Of a stretch of DNA of 64,000 bases, positions 25,697 to 40,880 are shown one piece after another; positions within the stretch are counted from its first letter, which is position 1, and each line of letters starts with the position of its first letter. A program made the position numbers and the translations under genes. The notes beneath the pieces are model-generated. The model saw only the letters and a list, made by a program, of their open reading frames with translations. It made no database searches and was not told the origin of the DNA. The DNA is taken from assembly GCF_003054705.1 (NCBI RefSeq), contig NZ_QAYX01000023.1, positions 186,001-250,000 of the forward strand, given 5' to 3'. The stretch is from Opitutus sp. ER46. Its GTDB lineage: Bacteria > Verrucomicrobiota > Verrucomicrobiia > Opitutales > Opitutaceae.

Positions 25697-28600
25697 ATGG
25701 CCGACCGCAACCACTCTGAACGTATTAACTTCGGCAAGCTTCGCGAAGTCATCCAGCCGCCGAATCTGATCGAGATTCAGATCAGTTCGTACCTCGACTT
25801 CCTGCAAAAGGGGATCCCCGAGAAGCAGCGCAAGGCCCAGGGCCTCGAAGCCGTTTTCCGTGAGGTTTTTCCGATTCTCTCGTACGATGAGCGCCTGACG
25901 CTCGAGTACGTGTCGTACACGCTCGGTGACCCGAAAAACACGGAGCTGGAGTGCCTGCGCGAAGGCATCACCTATTCCGTCCCGCTGTACGTGAAGCTCC
26001 GCCTGCGCGAGGAAGACTTCATCAAGGACGAAGACATCTACATGGGCGAAATCCCGATGGTGACCGAGCGCGGCTCCTTCATCATCAACGGCGCCGAGCG
26101 CGTCGTGGTTTCCCAATTGCACCGTTCGCCGGGTATCGCGTTCGAAGTCACCCCGCACCCGAATGGCAAGCCGCTGCACTCGTTCCGCATCATCCCGGAT
26201 CGTGGCACCTGGCTCGAGGTTCAGTTCGATAACAACGACCTCCTCTACGTTTACCTCGATCGCCGCCGTCGTCGCCGCAAGTTCCTCATCACGACTCTCC
26301 TGCGTTCGATCGGCTACAGCTCGGATATCGATATCCTCAATCTCTTCTACGAGATCAAGGACCTGAAGGTCGCCAAGGCTCTGGACATGGAGAATGTCTC
26401 CACGCTCGTCCTTGTCGAAGACGCCATCGATGCCCAGAAGGGCGTCGTCCTTGCCCGTGCGTTCGAGCCGCTGACCAAGGCCATCGTCCGTACCTTCGAG
26501 AAACACGAGATCACCACGCTGCGCGTGATCGACACCTCGATCGACGAGGGCGCGATCATCCGCGCGCTGAAGAAGGATCCGACCCGCAACGAGGAAGAGG
26601 CGCTCAAGGAAATCTACAAGCGCCTCCGCCCCGGTGAACCGCCGACCACGGCGAACGCCAAGGCCCTCCTCAAGCGCCTGTTCTTCGATCCCAAGCGCTA
26701 CGACCTCGGCCGCGTCGGCCGTTACAAGGTCAACCAGAAGCTCGGCCTCAAGACCGACCTCGAGCAGCGCATTCTCGAGAGCCAGGACATCGTCGCCGCC
26801 ACCAAGTACCTCGTCCGCCTGAAGAAGGGCGTGGGCGTGGTCGACGATATCGATCACCTCGGTTCCCGTCGCGTCCGCACCGTGGGCGAACTCCTCGCCA
26901 ACCAGTGCCGCGTCGGCCTGAGCCGCACCGAGCGCCTCGTCCGTGAGCGCATGACGATGTATGACCAGAGCGTCGACTCGATCACGCCGCAGAAGCTGAT
27001 CAACCCGAAGGCGCTCACCACGGTCATCCGCGACTTCTTCGCGCGCAGCCAGCTGTCGCAGTTCATGGACCAGATCAACCCTCTCGCGGAGGTGACGCAC
27101 AAGCGCCGCCTCTCCGCGCTTGGGCCGGGTGGCCTCAACCGTGAGCGCGCCGGCTTCGAAGTGCGTGACGTGCATCCGTCCCACTACGGCCGCATCTGCC
27201 CCATCGAAACGCCTGAAGGTCCGAACATCGGCCTCATCAACTCGCTTTCGACCTACGCCCGCGTGAACGAGTTCGGCTTCATCGAGACGCCGTATCGCGT
27301 TTGCAAGGACGGTCGCGTCACCGACAAGATCGAGTACCTCACGGCTGACCAGGAAGAGGGCAAGATCATCGCGCAGGCGAACGCCGAGCTCGATGACAAG
27401 AGCCACTTCGTGGGCAAGGTCACCTCCCGCCAGGACGGCAACTTCATCGAAGTCCAGCCGACCGACGTGCACCTGATGGACGTCTCCCCGAAGCAGGTCA
27501 TCTCGATCGCCGCGGGAATGATTCCGTTCCTTGAGCACGACGACGCCAACCGCGCACTCATGGGCGCGAACATGCAACGCCAGGGCGTGCCGCTGCTTCA
27601 GGCCGAGGCGCCGTTCGTCGGCACCGGCATCGAAGAGCGCGTCGCCCGCGACTCCAAGATCGTCATGGTGGCCGATGAGGCCGGCGTGGTCGCTTCTGTG
27701 GATGCCAAGCGCGTCGTCATCACCCGCGACGGCGAGATGCCGCGCAACCTGAAGAACGACCCGAAGAACGGCGTCCGCGTCTACGAGCTGCGCAAGTTCA
27801 TGCGCTCGAACGCCGGCACCTGCTTCAACCAGAAGCCGATCGTCAAGCAGGGCCAGAAGATCAAAGCCGGCCAGATCATCGCCGACGGTCCCTCGACCGA
27901 CGGCGGCGAGATGGCTCTCGGCCGCAACGTGCTCGTCGCGTTCATGCCGTGGAACGGCTACAACTTCGAAGACGCCATTCTCATCTCCGAGAAGGTGCTC
28001 AAGGAGGACATCTTCACCTCGATCCACATCCAGGAGTTCGAGGTCACCGCTCGCGACACGAAGCTCGGGCCTGAGGAAATCACGCGCGATATCCCGAATG
28101 TCGGTGAGGAAGCGCTGAAGAACCTCGACCACAATGGCGTGATCCGCGTCGGCGCCGAGGTGAAGCCCGGCGACATCCTCGTCGGCAAGATCACCCCGAA
28201 GTCCGAGACCGAACTCGCCCCCGAAGAGAAGCTGCTCCGCGCCATCTTCGGCGAGAAGGCCGCTGACGTTAAGGATACCTCGCTCATCGTCCCGTCCGGT
28301 GTCACCGGCATCATCATGGACGTGAAGGTTTCCTCCCGGATCGACAACCAGGAGGAGAAGCTTTCGCCGTCCGATCGCCGCCGCCAGGCGAAGCAGATTC
28401 AGGAGGAGTACAAGACGCAGATGGACAAGCTGCGCGAGGGCCTGACCGAGGCCCTGTCGAACATCCTCCTCGGTGAGAAGATCCCGCTCGACGTCATCAA
28501 CGGCGAATCCGGCGAGATCATCATCCCCGCCAACCGCAAGATCACCAAGACGCTCCTGCGCAAGCTCGCAGCCGTCTCGAAGCACGTCCAGATCGACCCG

Positions 28601-29476
28601 TCTCCGGTCCGCATTAAGATCATGGAGATCATCGGCTCGTATCAGACGAAGTTCGACGAGCTCGAGTCCGACCGTGAGCGCAAGCTCAGCACGGTCGAGT
28701 CCGGCGAGGGTGGGGCGGACGGCGCGATCAAGCAGGTCAAGGTCTACATCGCCACCAAGCAGAAGCTCGAGGTCGGCGACAAGATGGCCGGTCGTCACGG
28801 TAACAAGGGCGTGGTCGCCAAGATCGTGCCCGAGGAAGACATGCCCTTCCTGCCCGACGGCACTCCGGTTGAGATCTGCCTTAACCCCTTGGGCGTGCCT
28901 TCCCGCATGAACGTGGGCCAGGTGCTTGAAACCCATCTAGGCTGGGCCTGCAAAAAGCTCGGCTTGAAGGTGGCGACGCCGGTCTTCGACGGCATCCCCG
29001 AGAAGAAGGTCCGCGAGTACCTGAAGGAGGCCAAGCTGCCTTCCTCGGGCAAGAGCGCCCTCTACGACGGTCGCACCGGCGAGAAGATCGATCAGGAGGT
29101 CGTCGTCGGCTACATCTACATGATGAAGCTGAACCACCTCGTGTCGCACAAGATCCATGCGCGCGCGGTCGGTCCGTACTCGCTGGTCACGCAGCAGCCG
29201 CTGGGTGGCAAGGCCCAGTATGGCGGTCAGCGCTTCGGCGAAATGGAAGTGTGGGCGCTCGAGGCCTATGGCGCGGCGCACACGCTCCAGGAACTGCTCA
29301 CCGTCAAGTCCGACGATGTGCAGGGCCGCACGAAGATCTACGAGTCGCTCGTCAAGGGCGACAACACGCTGCAGGCCGGCACGCCCGAATCGTTCAACGT
29401 GCTGATCAAGGAAATCCAGTCGCTCGGCTTGGACATCAAACTCCAGAAGCGCGACGCCTTGAGCTACGGCACCTGA
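25697..29476 (+). CDS. rpoB: DNA-directed RNA polymerase subunit beta
   Basis: 1259 aa, complete. The rifampicin region is [20 protein letters not shown]...LSALGPGG; positions equivalent to E. coli D516, H526 and S531 are unchanged, while the residue matching N518 is Ile. [39 protein letters not shown] and the C-terminal [38 protein letters not shown] are standard. No strong SD sequence precedes ATG 25697. Confidence 0.99.
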   Translation: MADRNHSERINFGKLREVIQPPNLIEIQISSYLDFLQKGIPEKQRKAQGLEAVFREVFPILSYDERLTLEYVSYTLGDPKNTELECLREGITYSVPLYVKLRLREEDFIKDEDIYMGEIPMVTERGSFIINGAERVVVSQLHRSPGIAFEVTPHPNGKPLHSFRIIPDRGTWLEVQFDNNDLLYVYLDRRRRRRKFLITTLLRSIGYSSDIDILNLFYEIKDLKVAKALDMENVSTLVLVEDAIDAQKGVVLARAFEPLTKAIVRTFEKHEITTLRVIDTSIDEGAIIRALKKDPTRNEEEALKEIYKRLRPGEPPTTANAKALLKRLFFDPKRYDLGRVGRYKVNQKLGLKTDLEQRILESQDIVAATKYLVRLKKGVGVVDDIDHLGSRRVRTVGELLANQCRVGLSRTERLVRERMTMYDQSVDSITPQKLINPKALTTVIRDFFARSQLSQFMDQINPLAEVTHKRRLSALGPGGLNRERAGFEVRDVHPSHYGRICPIETPEGPNIGLINSLSTYARVNEFGFIETPYRVCKDGRVTDKIEYLTADQEEGKIIAQANAELDDKSHFVGKVTSRQDGNFIEVQPTDVHLMDVSPKQVISIAAGMIPFLEHDDANRALMGANMQRQGVPLLQAEAPFVGTGIEERVARDSKIVMVADEAGVVASVDAKRVVITRDGEMPRNLKNDPKNGVRVYELRKFMRSNAGTCFNQKPIVKQGQKIKAGQIIADGPSTDGGEMALGRNVLVAFMPWNGYNFEDAILISEKVLKEDIFTSIHIQEFEVTARDTKLGPEEITRDIPNVGEEALKNLDHNGVIRVGAEVKPGDILVGKITPKSETELAPEEKLLRAIFGEKAADVKDTSLIVPSGVTGIIMDVKVSSRIDNQEEKLSPSDRRRQAKQIQEEYKTQMDKLREGLTEALSNILLGEKIPLDVINGESGEIIIPANRKITKTLLRKLAAVSKHVQIDPSPVRIKIMEIIGSYQTKFDELESDRERKLSTVESGEGGADGAIKQVKVYIATKQKLEVGDKMAGRHGNKGVVAKIVPEEDMPFLPDGTPVEICLNPLGVPSRMNVGQVLETHLGWACKKLGLKVATPVFDGIPEKKVREYLKEAKLPSSGKSALYDGRTGEKIDQEVVVGYIYMMKLNHLVSHKIHARAVGPYSLVTQQPLGGKAQYGGQRFGEMEVWALEAYGAAHTLQELLTVKSDDVQGRTKIYESLVKGDNTLQAGTPESFNVLIKEIQSLGLDIKLQKRDALSYGT

Positions 29477-29572
29477 CCGCATCCCGCCGCGGGTGGCGCC
29501 GGCTTTCCGGCCGGCGCCCCTTGAACCCGCGACGGAACACCCGTTTTCAATCCAATTCAGGGAGACATAAAA

Positions 29573-33721
<4,149 letters not shown>

Positions 33722-33748
33722 ACGGAGTCATCCGAGCACAGTTTCGAA

Positions 33749-33777
33749 GCCGCGGCCCCGAAGGCCGCGGCTTTTTT
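33749..33777 (+). terminator. intrinsic terminator after rpoC
   Basis: GCCGCGGCC (33749-33757), a 5-nt loop, GGCCGCGGC (33763-33771) and six T. It lies 28 nt after the rpoC stop and closes the secE-rpoC unit. Confidence 0.93.
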
Positions 33778-33947
33778 GTCCATTTTTAGAGGATGACCCG
33801 GCCGGTAACGAGAGGAGGCGTGCTAGGTCGCGCTCATGACGGCCGCGAATTGCCACCACTTTACCCTTGTCATCGGTGGGGTGTTTACCCACTTTCTCAG
33901 TCCCTCCCGCCAAAAACCGAATGTAGAGCCTAGCTCCATTCGGTTTT

Positions 33948-33978
33948 ACGCCCGGTCTTCCGACCGGGCGTTTTTTTT
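33948..33978 (+). terminator. strong intrinsic terminator without an evident gene
   Basis: ACGCCCGGTC (33948-33957), loop TTCC, GACCGGGCGT (33962-33971) and a run of eight T (33971-33978). The T-run shows it acts on + strand transcripts. The nearest upstream gene, rpoC, already has its own terminator 170 nt earlier. Confidence 0.92.
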
Positions 33979-34106
33979 GGGGGCAATTCGGGGACGTGGA
34001 TCGTTTGTTCGCGCACCTTGCCCGGGATAGGGGAAGGGCGACACGGTCCCCACGCGCCTCGCAAAAATGCAGCATGCCAAAAAACGAGCTTGAACTCTGG
34101 GACGCT

Positions 34107-34261
34107 CCGACAACGCTCGACCCCCTTTCGTTTTAATACCGCGCGTTGTCGGCTCACACCGATGAACGCTTCCAGTTCGCGAAACCCCTCGCTCGAGGAG
34201 TTTTCGCGAGACGCTCTAGTTTTCGCCAGAAAGTGCTTGCCGAGTTTTGGCTGAAAACTAG
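34107..34261 (+). promoter_or_regulatory. structured rpsL leader with two inverted repeats
   Basis: CCGACAACGC (34107-34116) pairs perfectly with GCGTTGTCGG (34143-34152), and CTAGTTTTC (34216-34224) pairs perfectly with GAAAACTAG (34253-34261). Both lie in the 330 nt before rpsL, which has no SD sequence. Possible roles are operator or ribosomal-protein binding; neither is recognised as a known motif. Confidence 0.45.
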
Positions 34262-34309
34262 CGTTCGCCTCTTTTCGTCAATTTTCACTCCGTCCGTCTC
34301 TTTCTTCGT

Positions 34310-34690
34310 ATGCCGACCATCAACCAACTCGTCCGCAAAGGCCGTCGCAAGATGCGCATCAAGTCCAAGTCTCCGGCGTTGGCGGGCAACCCGTTCCGCC
34401 GCGGGGTGTGCGTTCAGGTCATGACGCGCACGCCGAAGAAGCCGAACTCGGCTATCCGTAAGGTTGCGAAGGTCCGTCTGACGAATGGCAATGAGGTCAT
34501 CTCCTACATTCCGGACGAAGGCCACAACCTCCAGGAGCACTCGATCGTGCTCGTGCGCGGCGGCCGTGTGAAGGATTTGCCCGGCGTTCGCTATCACATT
34601 GTTCGTGGTACCCTTGACGCCACCGGCGTCGAGAAGCGCCGCCGCTCCCGTTCCAAGTACGGCGTCAAGCGCCCGAAGGCCGCCAAGTAA
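34310..34690 (+). CDS. rpsL: 30S ribosomal protein S12
   Basis: 126 aa. [39 protein letters not shown] and [30 protein letters not shown] are the family blocks; the lysines in TPKKPNS and RVKDLPG associated with streptomycin response are wild type. First gene of the str cluster. No SD sequence. Confidence 0.98.
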   Translation: MPTINQLVRKGRRKMRIKSKSPALAGNPFRRGVCVQVMTRTPKKPNSAIRKVAKVRLTNGNEVISYIPDEGHNLQEHSIVLVRGGRVKDLPGVRYHIVRGTLDATGVEKRRRSRSKYGVKRPKAAK

Positions 34691-34716
34691 ACTGAGTTCT
34701 TTTCCATCCTTTCGCC

Positions 34717-35190
34717 ATGTCACGTCGTCACAGAGCTGAGAAACGCCACGTTGTCCCGGATATCCGCTACAACAGCCCGTTGGTTGCGCACCTCGTCAAT
34801 GTCATCATGAAGAGCGGCAAGAAGAATCTTGCCCAGCGCATCGTTTACGGCGCGTTCGAGAAGGTTTCCGAGAAGCTCGAGAAGGGCGATCCGGTGGATC
34901 TGATGCTGGGCGCGCTCGAGAACGCCCGCCCGCGCCTGGAAGTGAAGAGCCGCCGTGTTGGTGGTGCGACGTATCAGGTGCCGGTCGAAATCTCGTTTGA
35001 GCGACAGGAATCGCTCGCGCTGCGCTGGATCGTCGACGCGGCCACGAGTCGGAAGGGCGTGCCGATGAAAGACGCGCTCGCGGCTGAGATCATCGACGCC
35101 TACAACAATACGGGGACGGTCGTTAAGAAGAAGGAAGATACCCATAAGATGGCTCAGGCGAACCGCGCCTTTGCCCACCTGCGCTGGTAA
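34717..35190 (+). CDS. rpsG: 30S ribosomal protein S7
   Basis: 157 aa. [44 protein letters not shown] and the later [31 protein letters not shown] match S7. It nucleates 30S head assembly. The 26-nt gap from rpsL lacks an obvious S7-binding structure. No SD sequence. Confidence 0.98.
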   Translation: MSRRHRAEKRHVVPDIRYNSPLVAHLVNVIMKSGKKNLAQRIVYGAFEKVSEKLEKGDPVDLMLGALENARPRLEVKSRRVGGATYQVPVEISFERQESLALRWIVDAATSRKGVPMKDALAAEIIDAYNNTGTVVKKKEDTHKMAQANRAFAHLRW

Positions 35191-35211
35191 CCAGTCCAGA
35201 CCCACCTGCTC

Positions 35212-37404
35212 ATGTCTGCTACCGCTGCACCGGCCATCACTGTCGTCACCGACAAGGCCAAGATTTCCCCTGCCAACGCCAAGGACCGTCCGTTCCCGCT
35301 GGAATGGACGCGCAATATTGGCATCGCCGCGCACATCGACGCCGGCAAGACCACGACCACGGAGCGCATTCTTTTCTACTCCGGCGCCGTCCACAAAATG
35401 GGCGAGGTCCACGAGGGCACGACCGTCACCGACTGGATGGAACAGGAGCGCGAACGTGGCATCACGATCACCGCGGCCGCCATCTCTTGCGCCTGGAATG
35501 CTTCTTGTGGCCCGTGGAAGGGCATCAAGCAGCGGATTAACATCATCGACACTCCCGGACACGTGGATTTCACGGCCGAGGTCGAACGTTCCTTGCGCGT
35601 GCTTGACGGTGCCGTCGCCGTGTTCTGCGCAGTCGCTGGCGTGCAGCCCCAATCCGAGACGGTCTGGCGGCAGGCGAACAAGTACCGCGTTCCTCGCGTC
35701 GCGTTCATCAACAAGATGGATCGTACGGGCGCCGACTTTTTCCGCGCGGTCCGCGAGATGCGCGAGAAGCTGAAGGCCAACGCGCACCCGCTGTTCATTC
35801 CGATCGGCAAGGAGGAAAATTTCTCCGGCATGATCGATCTGGTCCAGAATACCGCCTACCTCTTCGACGAGACCTCGGATCCGCTCGGGATGAACCCGGT
35901 GACGTCCGAGATCCCCGCCGAGTACAAGGACCAGACGAAGGAGTACCGCGACAAGCTCATCGAGGCGGTTTCCGACTTCGACGATGTGATCGCGGAAAAG
36001 TATCTCAGCGGCGAGGAGATCACGGTCAACGAGCTGATGCTCGGCATTCGCAAGGCGACCATCTCTCTCCAGTTCACCGGCGTCGTCCCGGGCTCCGCCT
36101 TCAAGAAGAAGGGTGTGCAGCGCCTCCTCGATTGCGTGGTCAACTATCTTCCGAGCCCTGTCGACGTCCCGCCGATGATCGGCCAGGACAGCGATGGCAA
36201 GGAAGTTGCCGCCGTCGTCGACGACAAGAGCAAGCTGGCCGGCCTCGCGTTCAAGCTCTGGACCGACCCGTTCGTCGGCAAGCTGGTGTTCTACCGCGTG
36301 TACACGGGCAAGCTCCTCAAGGGCATGTCGGTCTACAACCCGCGCACCCGCCGCTCCGAGCGCGTCTCGCGCCTCGTCTTGATGCGCGCGATCGACCGTG
36401 AGGAAATCGACGTCGCGTTTTCGGGCGACATTTGCGCGGTGGTCGGCGTCAAGGAGGTCATCACTGGTGACACCCTCTGTGACGAGGACTTCGACATTCG
36501 TCTTGAGCCGCCGTCCTTCCCCGAGCCCGTCATCTCCATGTCCATCGAGCCGAATTCGAAGGGCGACCAGGAGAAGATGTCGACCGCGCTGCAGCGGTTG
36601 GTGGCCGAGGATCCGACGCTGCGCGTCAAGACCGATCCCGACACCGGCCAAACCATTCTCGCCGGCATGGGCGAGCTTCACCTCGACATCATCCGCGACC
36701 GCATGAAGCGCGAGTTCAAGGTTGAGGCGACCGCGGGCAAGCCGCAGATCGCCTACCGTGAAACCGTGACCAAGCTGGCGGAAGGCGAGGGCAAGTTCAT
36801 CCGTCAGTCGGGCGGCAAGGGCCAGTACGGTCACGTGATCGTGAAGCTCGAGCCGAATGAAAAGGGTAAGGGCGTCGAGGTCATCAACGAGATCGTTGGT
36901 GGCGCGATTCCGAAGGAATTCGTCAAGCCCGCCACCGAAGGCATTCTCGAGGGCACGAACAACGGCGTCGTGGCCGGCTATCCGGTTGTCGACGTCAAGG
37001 TTCGCATCATCGACGGCTCCTTCCACGAGGTCGACTCCTCTGAACTCGCGTTCAAGATGGCTGGCATCTTCGCCCTCAAGGAAGCGATGAAGAAGGCGAA
37101 CCCGATCCTCCTCGAACCCATCATGGGCGTCGAGGTGACCACGCCGGAAGATTATCAGGGCGATCTGATGGGAGACATCAATCGTCGTCGTGGCTCGATC
37201 CAGGGCATGGAAAATAAGAACGGCGCCTGCATCATTTCGGCGCACGTTCCGCTTGAGACGTTGTTCGGCTACGTCACGGACATCCGCTCGCTCTCCAAGG
37301 GCCGCGCGTCCGCGTCGATCACGCCGTCGCACTTCGAGCAGGTGCCGAATTCGCTCCTCGCCAAGATCGTCGAAACCTCCTCCAAGGCGCCCGCGCGCAC
37401 CTAA
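35212..37404 (+). CDS. fusA: translation elongation factor G
   Basis: 730-aa translocation GTPase. The P-loop is AHIDAGKT (40-47), followed by the switch region [20 protein letters not shown] and NKMDR. Domain IV contains [15 protein letters not shown] roughly 30-residue N-terminal extension before the G domain is longer than usual ([20 protein letters not shown]...). No other Met fits, so it is probably real. Followed directly by rpsJ; no tuf here. Confidence 0.99.
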   Translation: MSATAAPAITVVTDKAKISPANAKDRPFPLEWTRNIGIAAHIDAGKTTTTERILFYSGAVHKMGEVHEGTTVTDWMEQERERGITITAAAISCAWNASCGPWKGIKQRINIIDTPGHVDFTAEVERSLRVLDGAVAVFCAVAGVQPQSETVWRQANKYRVPRVAFINKMDRTGADFFRAVREMREKLKANAHPLFIPIGKEENFSGMIDLVQNTAYLFDETSDPLGMNPVTSEIPAEYKDQTKEYRDKLIEAVSDFDDVIAEKYLSGEEITVNELMLGIRKATISLQFTGVVPGSAFKKKGVQRLLDCVVNYLPSPVDVPPMIGQDSDGKEVAAVVDDKSKLAGLAFKLWTDPFVGKLVFYRVYTGKLLKGMSVYNPRTRRSERVSRLVLMRAIDREEIDVAFSGDICAVVGVKEVITGDTLCDEDFDIRLEPPSFPEPVISMSIEPNSKGDQEKMSTALQRLVAEDPTLRVKTDPDTGQTILAGMGELHLDIIRDRMKREFKVEATAGKPQIAYRETVTKLAEGEGKFIRQSGGKGQYGHVIVKLEPNEKGKGVEVINEIVGGAIPKEFVKPATEGILEGTNNGVVAGYPVVDVKVRIIDGSFHEVDSSELAFKMAGIFALKEAMKKANPILLEPIMGVEVTTPEDYQGDLMGDINRRRGSIQGMENKNGACIISAHVPLETLFGYVTDIRSLSKGRASASITPSHFEQVPNSLLAKIVETSSKAPART

Positions 37405-37424
37405 TCCCTCGTTCTTTTTCCGCC

Positions 37425-37733
37425 ATGAAAGGCCAACGAATTCGCATCAAACTCCAGGGCTTCGACTATCGCGTGATCGATCAGTCGGCTCAGGACATCG
37501 TCGAAACCGCCAAGCGCTCCGGCGCGCGCGTGTCCGGACCGATTCCGCTGCCCACCCGCATCGAGAAGCTTTCCGTCAATCGCTCGCCCCACGTCGACAA
37601 GAAGTCGATGGAGCAGTTCGAGACCCGCACGCACAAGCGGCTCATCGATATCATCGAACCCACCGCGCAGACCGTGGACGAGCTGAAGAAGCTCAACCTG
37701 CCGTCGGGCGTCGACATCACGATCAACGTTTAA
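37425..37733 (+). CDS. rpsJ: 30S ribosomal protein S10
   Basis: 102 aa. [61 protein letters not shown] is the S10/NusE signature. It also joins NusG and NusB in antitermination. Separated from rplC by 186 nt including a hairpin, whereas in most bacteria S10 and L3 are adjacent. No SD sequence. Confidence 0.98.
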   Translation: MKGQRIRIKLQGFDYRVIDQSAQDIVETAKRSGARVSGPIPLPTRIEKLSVNRSPHVDKKSMEQFETRTHKRLIDIIEPTAQTVDELKKLNLPSGVDITINV

Positions 37734-37744
37734 CCTTCAGAACG

Positions 37745-37773
37745 TGGAGGGACGGCTGCGGCCGCACCCTCCA
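37745..37773 (+). terminator. terminator-like hairpin after rpsJ
   Basis: TGGAGGG (37745-37751) and CCCTCCA (37767-37773) flank a GC-rich loop containing GCGGCCGC, followed by TGCTCTTTTCTCC. The weak T-tract suggests partial termination between the str and S10 groups. Confidence 0.55.
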
Positions 37774-37919
37774 TGCTCTTTTCTCCTCCCTCCTCCTTAT
37801 CTTTCGTACCCGGATTTCGTTCCTCTACAGTTAGCAGTTGCCTGTGTGCCTTCCGGCACCGCCAGGCCTCGCTAAAGTAGGTCCGTTAAACGGAAAACCA
37901 TCCACCTACCGCTTAGCCT

Positions 37920-38609
37920 ATGATCTCCGAAATTTTAGGTCGGAAACTCGGTATGACGCAGGTCTACGATGCACAGAACGTGCTCGTGCCCGTCACCGTG
38001 GTTGAAGCCGGACCCTGTACTGTGGTCCAGGTCAAGACCGTCGAAACCGACGGCTACAACGCCGTTCAGATCGGCTTCTCCTCCAAGAAGGCAAAGAACA
38101 CCTCGAGCGCCGAGCTCGGCCACGCCAAGAAGGCGGGTCTTGAAGCCGCGCCCCGCGTGCTTGCTGAAGTTCGCCTTGCTTCTGCCCCTACGCTCAAAGT
38201 CGGCGATGTCGTGAACGCCTCTGCCTTTACTGAAGGCCAGACGGTTGACGTTCTCGGTGTCACGAAGGGCAAGGGCTTCCAAGGCGTTGTTCGTCGTTTC
38301 CGCGTTGCCGGCGGTCCCGCCGCTCACGGTTCGATGTTCCATCGCCGAATCGGCGCGATCGGTATGCGCCAGACGCCTGGCCGCACCTGGAAGAACCAAG
38401 CCATGCCTGGTCACATGGGCCAGGTCTGCCGCACCGTGCAGAATCTTCAGATCGTGAAGGTCATCGCTGAGAAGAACCTCCTGCTCGTCAAGGGAGCGAT
38501 TCCCGGCGCCAACGGCGACGACGTCATTGTCCGCACCGCCATCAAGGGTCAGCGCACGGCTCCGGCCGCTGCCGCGCCTGAGGCCAAATCGGCCGCCGCG
38601 AAGAAATAA
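37920..38609 (+). CDS. rplC: 50S ribosomal protein L3
   Basis: 229 aa. The start (ILGRKLGMTQVYDAQNVLVPVTVVEAGPC) and central block GKGFQGVVRRF...GPAAHGSMFHRRIGAIGMRQTPGRTWKNQAMPGHMG are typical. The last ~15 residues are Ala/Lys-rich. The upstream spacer (37734-37919) includes a small hairpin GTGCC/GGCAC near 37849-37860. No SD sequence. Confidence 0.98.
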   Translation: MISEILGRKLGMTQVYDAQNVLVPVTVVEAGPCTVVQVKTVETDGYNAVQIGFSSKKAKNTSSAELGHAKKAGLEAAPRVLAEVRLASAPTLKVGDVVNASAFTEGQTVDVLGVTKGKGFQGVVRRFRVAGGPAAHGSMFHRRIGAIGMRQTPGRTWKNQAMPGHMGQVCRTVQNLQIVKVIAEKNLLLVKGAIPGANGDDVIVRTAIKGQRTAPAAAAPEAKSAAAKK

Positions 38610-38627
38610 CCCGGAGAATCAAACGAA

Positions 38628-39260
38628 ATGAAACTCACCGTTTTCTCTCCCGACGGCACGAAGAGCACCGAGAAGGACTTCAACTTTCCGACCTTCGAAG
38701 GCGACAAGGGCCTTCAGGCGGTCAAGGAAGTCATCGTCGCCATCAACGCGAACAACCGCCAAGGCACGGCGTCGACCAAGACCCGTGGCGAGGTCAGCGG
38801 CGGCGGCAAGAAGCCGTGGCGCCAGAAGGGCACCGGCCGCGCTCGCGCCGGTTCGACCCGCTCCCCCCTCTGGGGCGGCGGTGGTGTCGTGTTTGGCCCG
38901 AAGCCCCGGGACTACTCGAAGAAGATCAACGCCAAGGTGAAACAGCTGGCTTTCAGCCGCGCGCTGTTTGATCGCGCAACGGCCGGCGAAATCGCCGTGA
39001 TCGAGGCGTTCGACACAAAGCTGACGAAGACCAAGGCGTTCAACCAGGTCGTGAGCCGTATCGCCCCCAAGGGCCGCGTGCTCCTCGTGGATGCGCCGTT
39101 CGCCGCCGAGGCCGCCCGCGCTTCGCGGAACATCGACCGCGTCTCCCTCCAGGAGGCCGCAACGCTCAACACTCTCGATCTCGCGCAATACGCGAAGATC
39201 GTTGTCAGCACCAAAGCCATCGAGGCCATCCTCGCCCGCGTGAATGGAGGCAAGAACTAA
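38628..39260 (+). CDS. rplD: 50S ribosomal protein L4
   Basis: 210 aa. RQGTASTKTRGEVSGGGKKPWRQKGTGRARAGSTRSPLWGGGGVVFGPKPRDY (about 43-95) is the conserved loop lining the exit tunnel. Preceded by GGAG. In E. coli L4 is the S10-operon autoregulator; no equivalent leader is recognised here. It overlaps rplW by one base. Confidence 0.98.
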   Translation: MKLTVFSPDGTKSTEKDFNFPTFEGDKGLQAVKEVIVAINANNRQGTASTKTRGEVSGGGKKPWRQKGTGRARAGSTRSPLWGGGGVVFGPKPRDYSKKINAKVKQLAFSRALFDRATAGEIAVIEAFDTKLTKTKAFNQVVSRIAPKGRVLLVDAPFAAEAARASRNIDRVSLQEAATLNTLDLAQYAKIVVSTKAIEAILARVNGGKN

Positions 39261-39541
39261 TGCAAGCCGACAAAGTCCTCAGAACCGTCCGTCTCTCCGA
39301 GAAGTCCAACAAGCTTTCCGCTGAGCTGGGCCAGTACACCTTCGAAGTCGACCGCGGCGCTAACAAGCACCAGATCGCCCAGGCGGTGGAAGAGACGTTC
39401 AAAGTGACGGTTCGGCGCGTGAACGTCCAAAACTACCGGGGCAAGAACAAGCGCAGCCGCCAAGGCCGCCCCAGCGTCGGGTCCGACTACAAGAAGGCCA
39501 TCGTGACGCTCAAGGCCGGCGACAAGATCGAGCTCGTCTAA
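39260..39541 (+). CDS. rplW: 50S ribosomal protein L23
   Basis: 93 aa, normal for L23, with the block YTFEVDRGANKHQIAQAVEETFKVTVRRVNVQNYRGKNKR. It forms the exit-site docking platform for trigger factor and SRP. Preceded by GGAGG within the end of rplD, so translation is coupled. Confidence 0.97.
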   Translation: MQADKVLRTVRLSEKSNKLSAELGQYTFEVDRGANKHQIAQAVEETFKVTVRRVNVQNYRGKNKRSRQGRPSVGSDYKKAIVTLKAGDKIELV

Positions 39542-39573
39542 GGCGAGTCCGCCCAACCCGGAGAAACCCATCC

Positions 39574-40443
39574 ATGGCACTCAAAATTTTTCGCCCGCTT
39601 ACGCCCGCCGGTCGTTTCACCTCGCTGAACAAGACCACCGCGGAGCTCACCAACAAGCGTCCGGAGCGCACCCTCCTCGAGAACAAGAACAAGTCGGGCG
39701 GCCGCAACGTCTACGGCCGCGTGACCTCGCGTCACCGGGGCGGCGGCCACAAGCAGCTGTACCGCATCGTGGACTTCCGTCGCGATATTCGCGACATGCC
39801 CGCGAAGGTGCAGGCGCTGGAGTACGATCCGAATCGTTCGGCCAACCTCGCGCTCGTCGCGTACGCCAACGGTGAGAAGCGTTACATCATCGCCCCCCGT
39901 GGCCTGAAGGTTGGCGACAGCATCTTCGCCTCCGACAAGGCGACGACCAACGACTTTAACGTCGGCAACAATTTCCCGCTGGCGATCATCCCGCCGTCGA
40001 CCCGCCTGCACTGCGTCGAGCTCGTTCCCGGTCGTGGCGCTCAGATCGCGCGTTCCGCTGGCGCCGGCCTGGAGCTGGTCGCGGTCGAGAACGGCAAGGC
40101 GACGCTGAAGATGCCGTCCGGCGAGCTTCGGGTTGTCCACCCGAACTGCCGCGCGACCATCGGCGAAGTCGGCAACACCGACCATAACCAGCAGTCGCTG
40201 GGCAAGGCCGGTCGCAAGCGGTGGCTGGGCATTCGCCCGACCGTTCGTGGTATGGCGATGAACCCGGTCGATCATCCCAACGGTGGTGGTCAGGGTAAGT
40301 CCAAGGGTGGTGGTGGCCGTCAGCAGCTCGTCTCCCCGTGGGGCCAGCTCGCGAAGGGCTTCCCGACCCGTCGCCGTTCGAAGCCCTCGAACGCGCAGAT
40401 CATCGTCCACCACAATGGTCGCAAGCCGCGCGGCCAGAAGTAA
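39574..40443 (+). CDS. rplB: 50S ribosomal protein L2
   Basis: 289 aa. RHRGGGHKQLYRIVDFRRD, VELVPGRGAQIARSAGAGLELVA and the peptidyl-transferase-proximal block GMAMNPVDHPNGGGQGKSKGGG are conserved, including the His in DHPNGGG. GGAG lies 10 nt before the start. Confidence 0.98.
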   Translation: MALKIFRPLTPAGRFTSLNKTTAELTNKRPERTLLENKNKSGGRNVYGRVTSRHRGGGHKQLYRIVDFRRDIRDMPAKVQALEYDPNRSANLALVAYANGEKRYIIAPRGLKVGDSIFASDKATTNDFNVGNNFPLAIIPPSTRLHCVELVPGRGAQIARSAGAGLELVAVENGKATLKMPSGELRVVHPNCRATIGEVGNTDHNQQSLGKAGRKRWLGIRPTVRGMAMNPVDHPNGGGQGKSKGGGGRQQLVSPWGQLAKGFPTRRRSKPSNAQIIVHHNGRKPRGQK

Positions 40444-40482
40444 TGGAAGGCCACCCTCACTCTCACCTGCACTCTTACTGAC

Positions 40483-40758
40483 ATGGCACGTTCCATCAAA
40501 AAAGGCTTCTACGTCGACTACCACCTGCTCGAGAAGATCGAGAAATCGGTGAAGGCCGGCAACAAGAAGCCCATCCAGACCTGGTCCCGCCGCTCGACGA
40601 TCACCCCCGACTTCGTCGGCCAGACGTTCAGCGTGCACAATGGCAAGGCGTTCATCGCCGTTTACGTCACCGAGAACATGGTCGGCCATAAGCTGGGCGA
40701 GTTCGCTCCGACCCGCACCTTCAAGGCGCACGGTGGCATGACCCGCAAGGAGATCTAA
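40483..40758 (+). CDS. rpsS: 30S ribosomal protein S19
   Basis: 91 aa. [72 protein letters not shown] is standard S19. The start is preceded by a C/T-rich CACTCT-type run (40456-40478) rather than an SD sequence; a related run precedes rpsD. Confidence 0.97.
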   Translation: MARSIKKGFYVDYHLLEKIEKSVKAGNKKPIQTWSRRSTITPDFVGQTFSVHNGKAFIAVYVTENMVGHKLGEFAPTRTFKAHGGMTRKEI

Positions 40759-40880
40759 GCGTCCGCGCTTCTCTGTCCGTTTCACTTCAGACCTAACCAA
40801 CGAAAACATCGAAAGGGTAGGGCGCGTCCTCCGCGCTGCTATCGCCGGCCGTTCCCCGTGCCGGAATCGCCAACATCACC

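Larger units (their letters stand above)
33778..34309 (+). other. 532-nt spacer with terminator, hairpins and rpsL leader
   Basis: No convincing gene is seen. After the rpoC terminator, 33778-33947 contains local hairpins (CCACC/GGTGG near 33856-33880; GTGGG/CCCAC near 33876-33892; CCGAATG/CATTCGG 33917-33943) and ends in a strong terminator at 33948-33978. This looks like a short transcription unit without an ORF. The rest leads into rpsL and holds two large inverted repeats. Promoter elements could not be assigned. Confidence 0.5.

Noticed and set aside
33728-34157. - strand frames of 75-115 codons between rpoC and rpsL
   Set aside because: They run through two + strand terminators and show no domain-like pattern.
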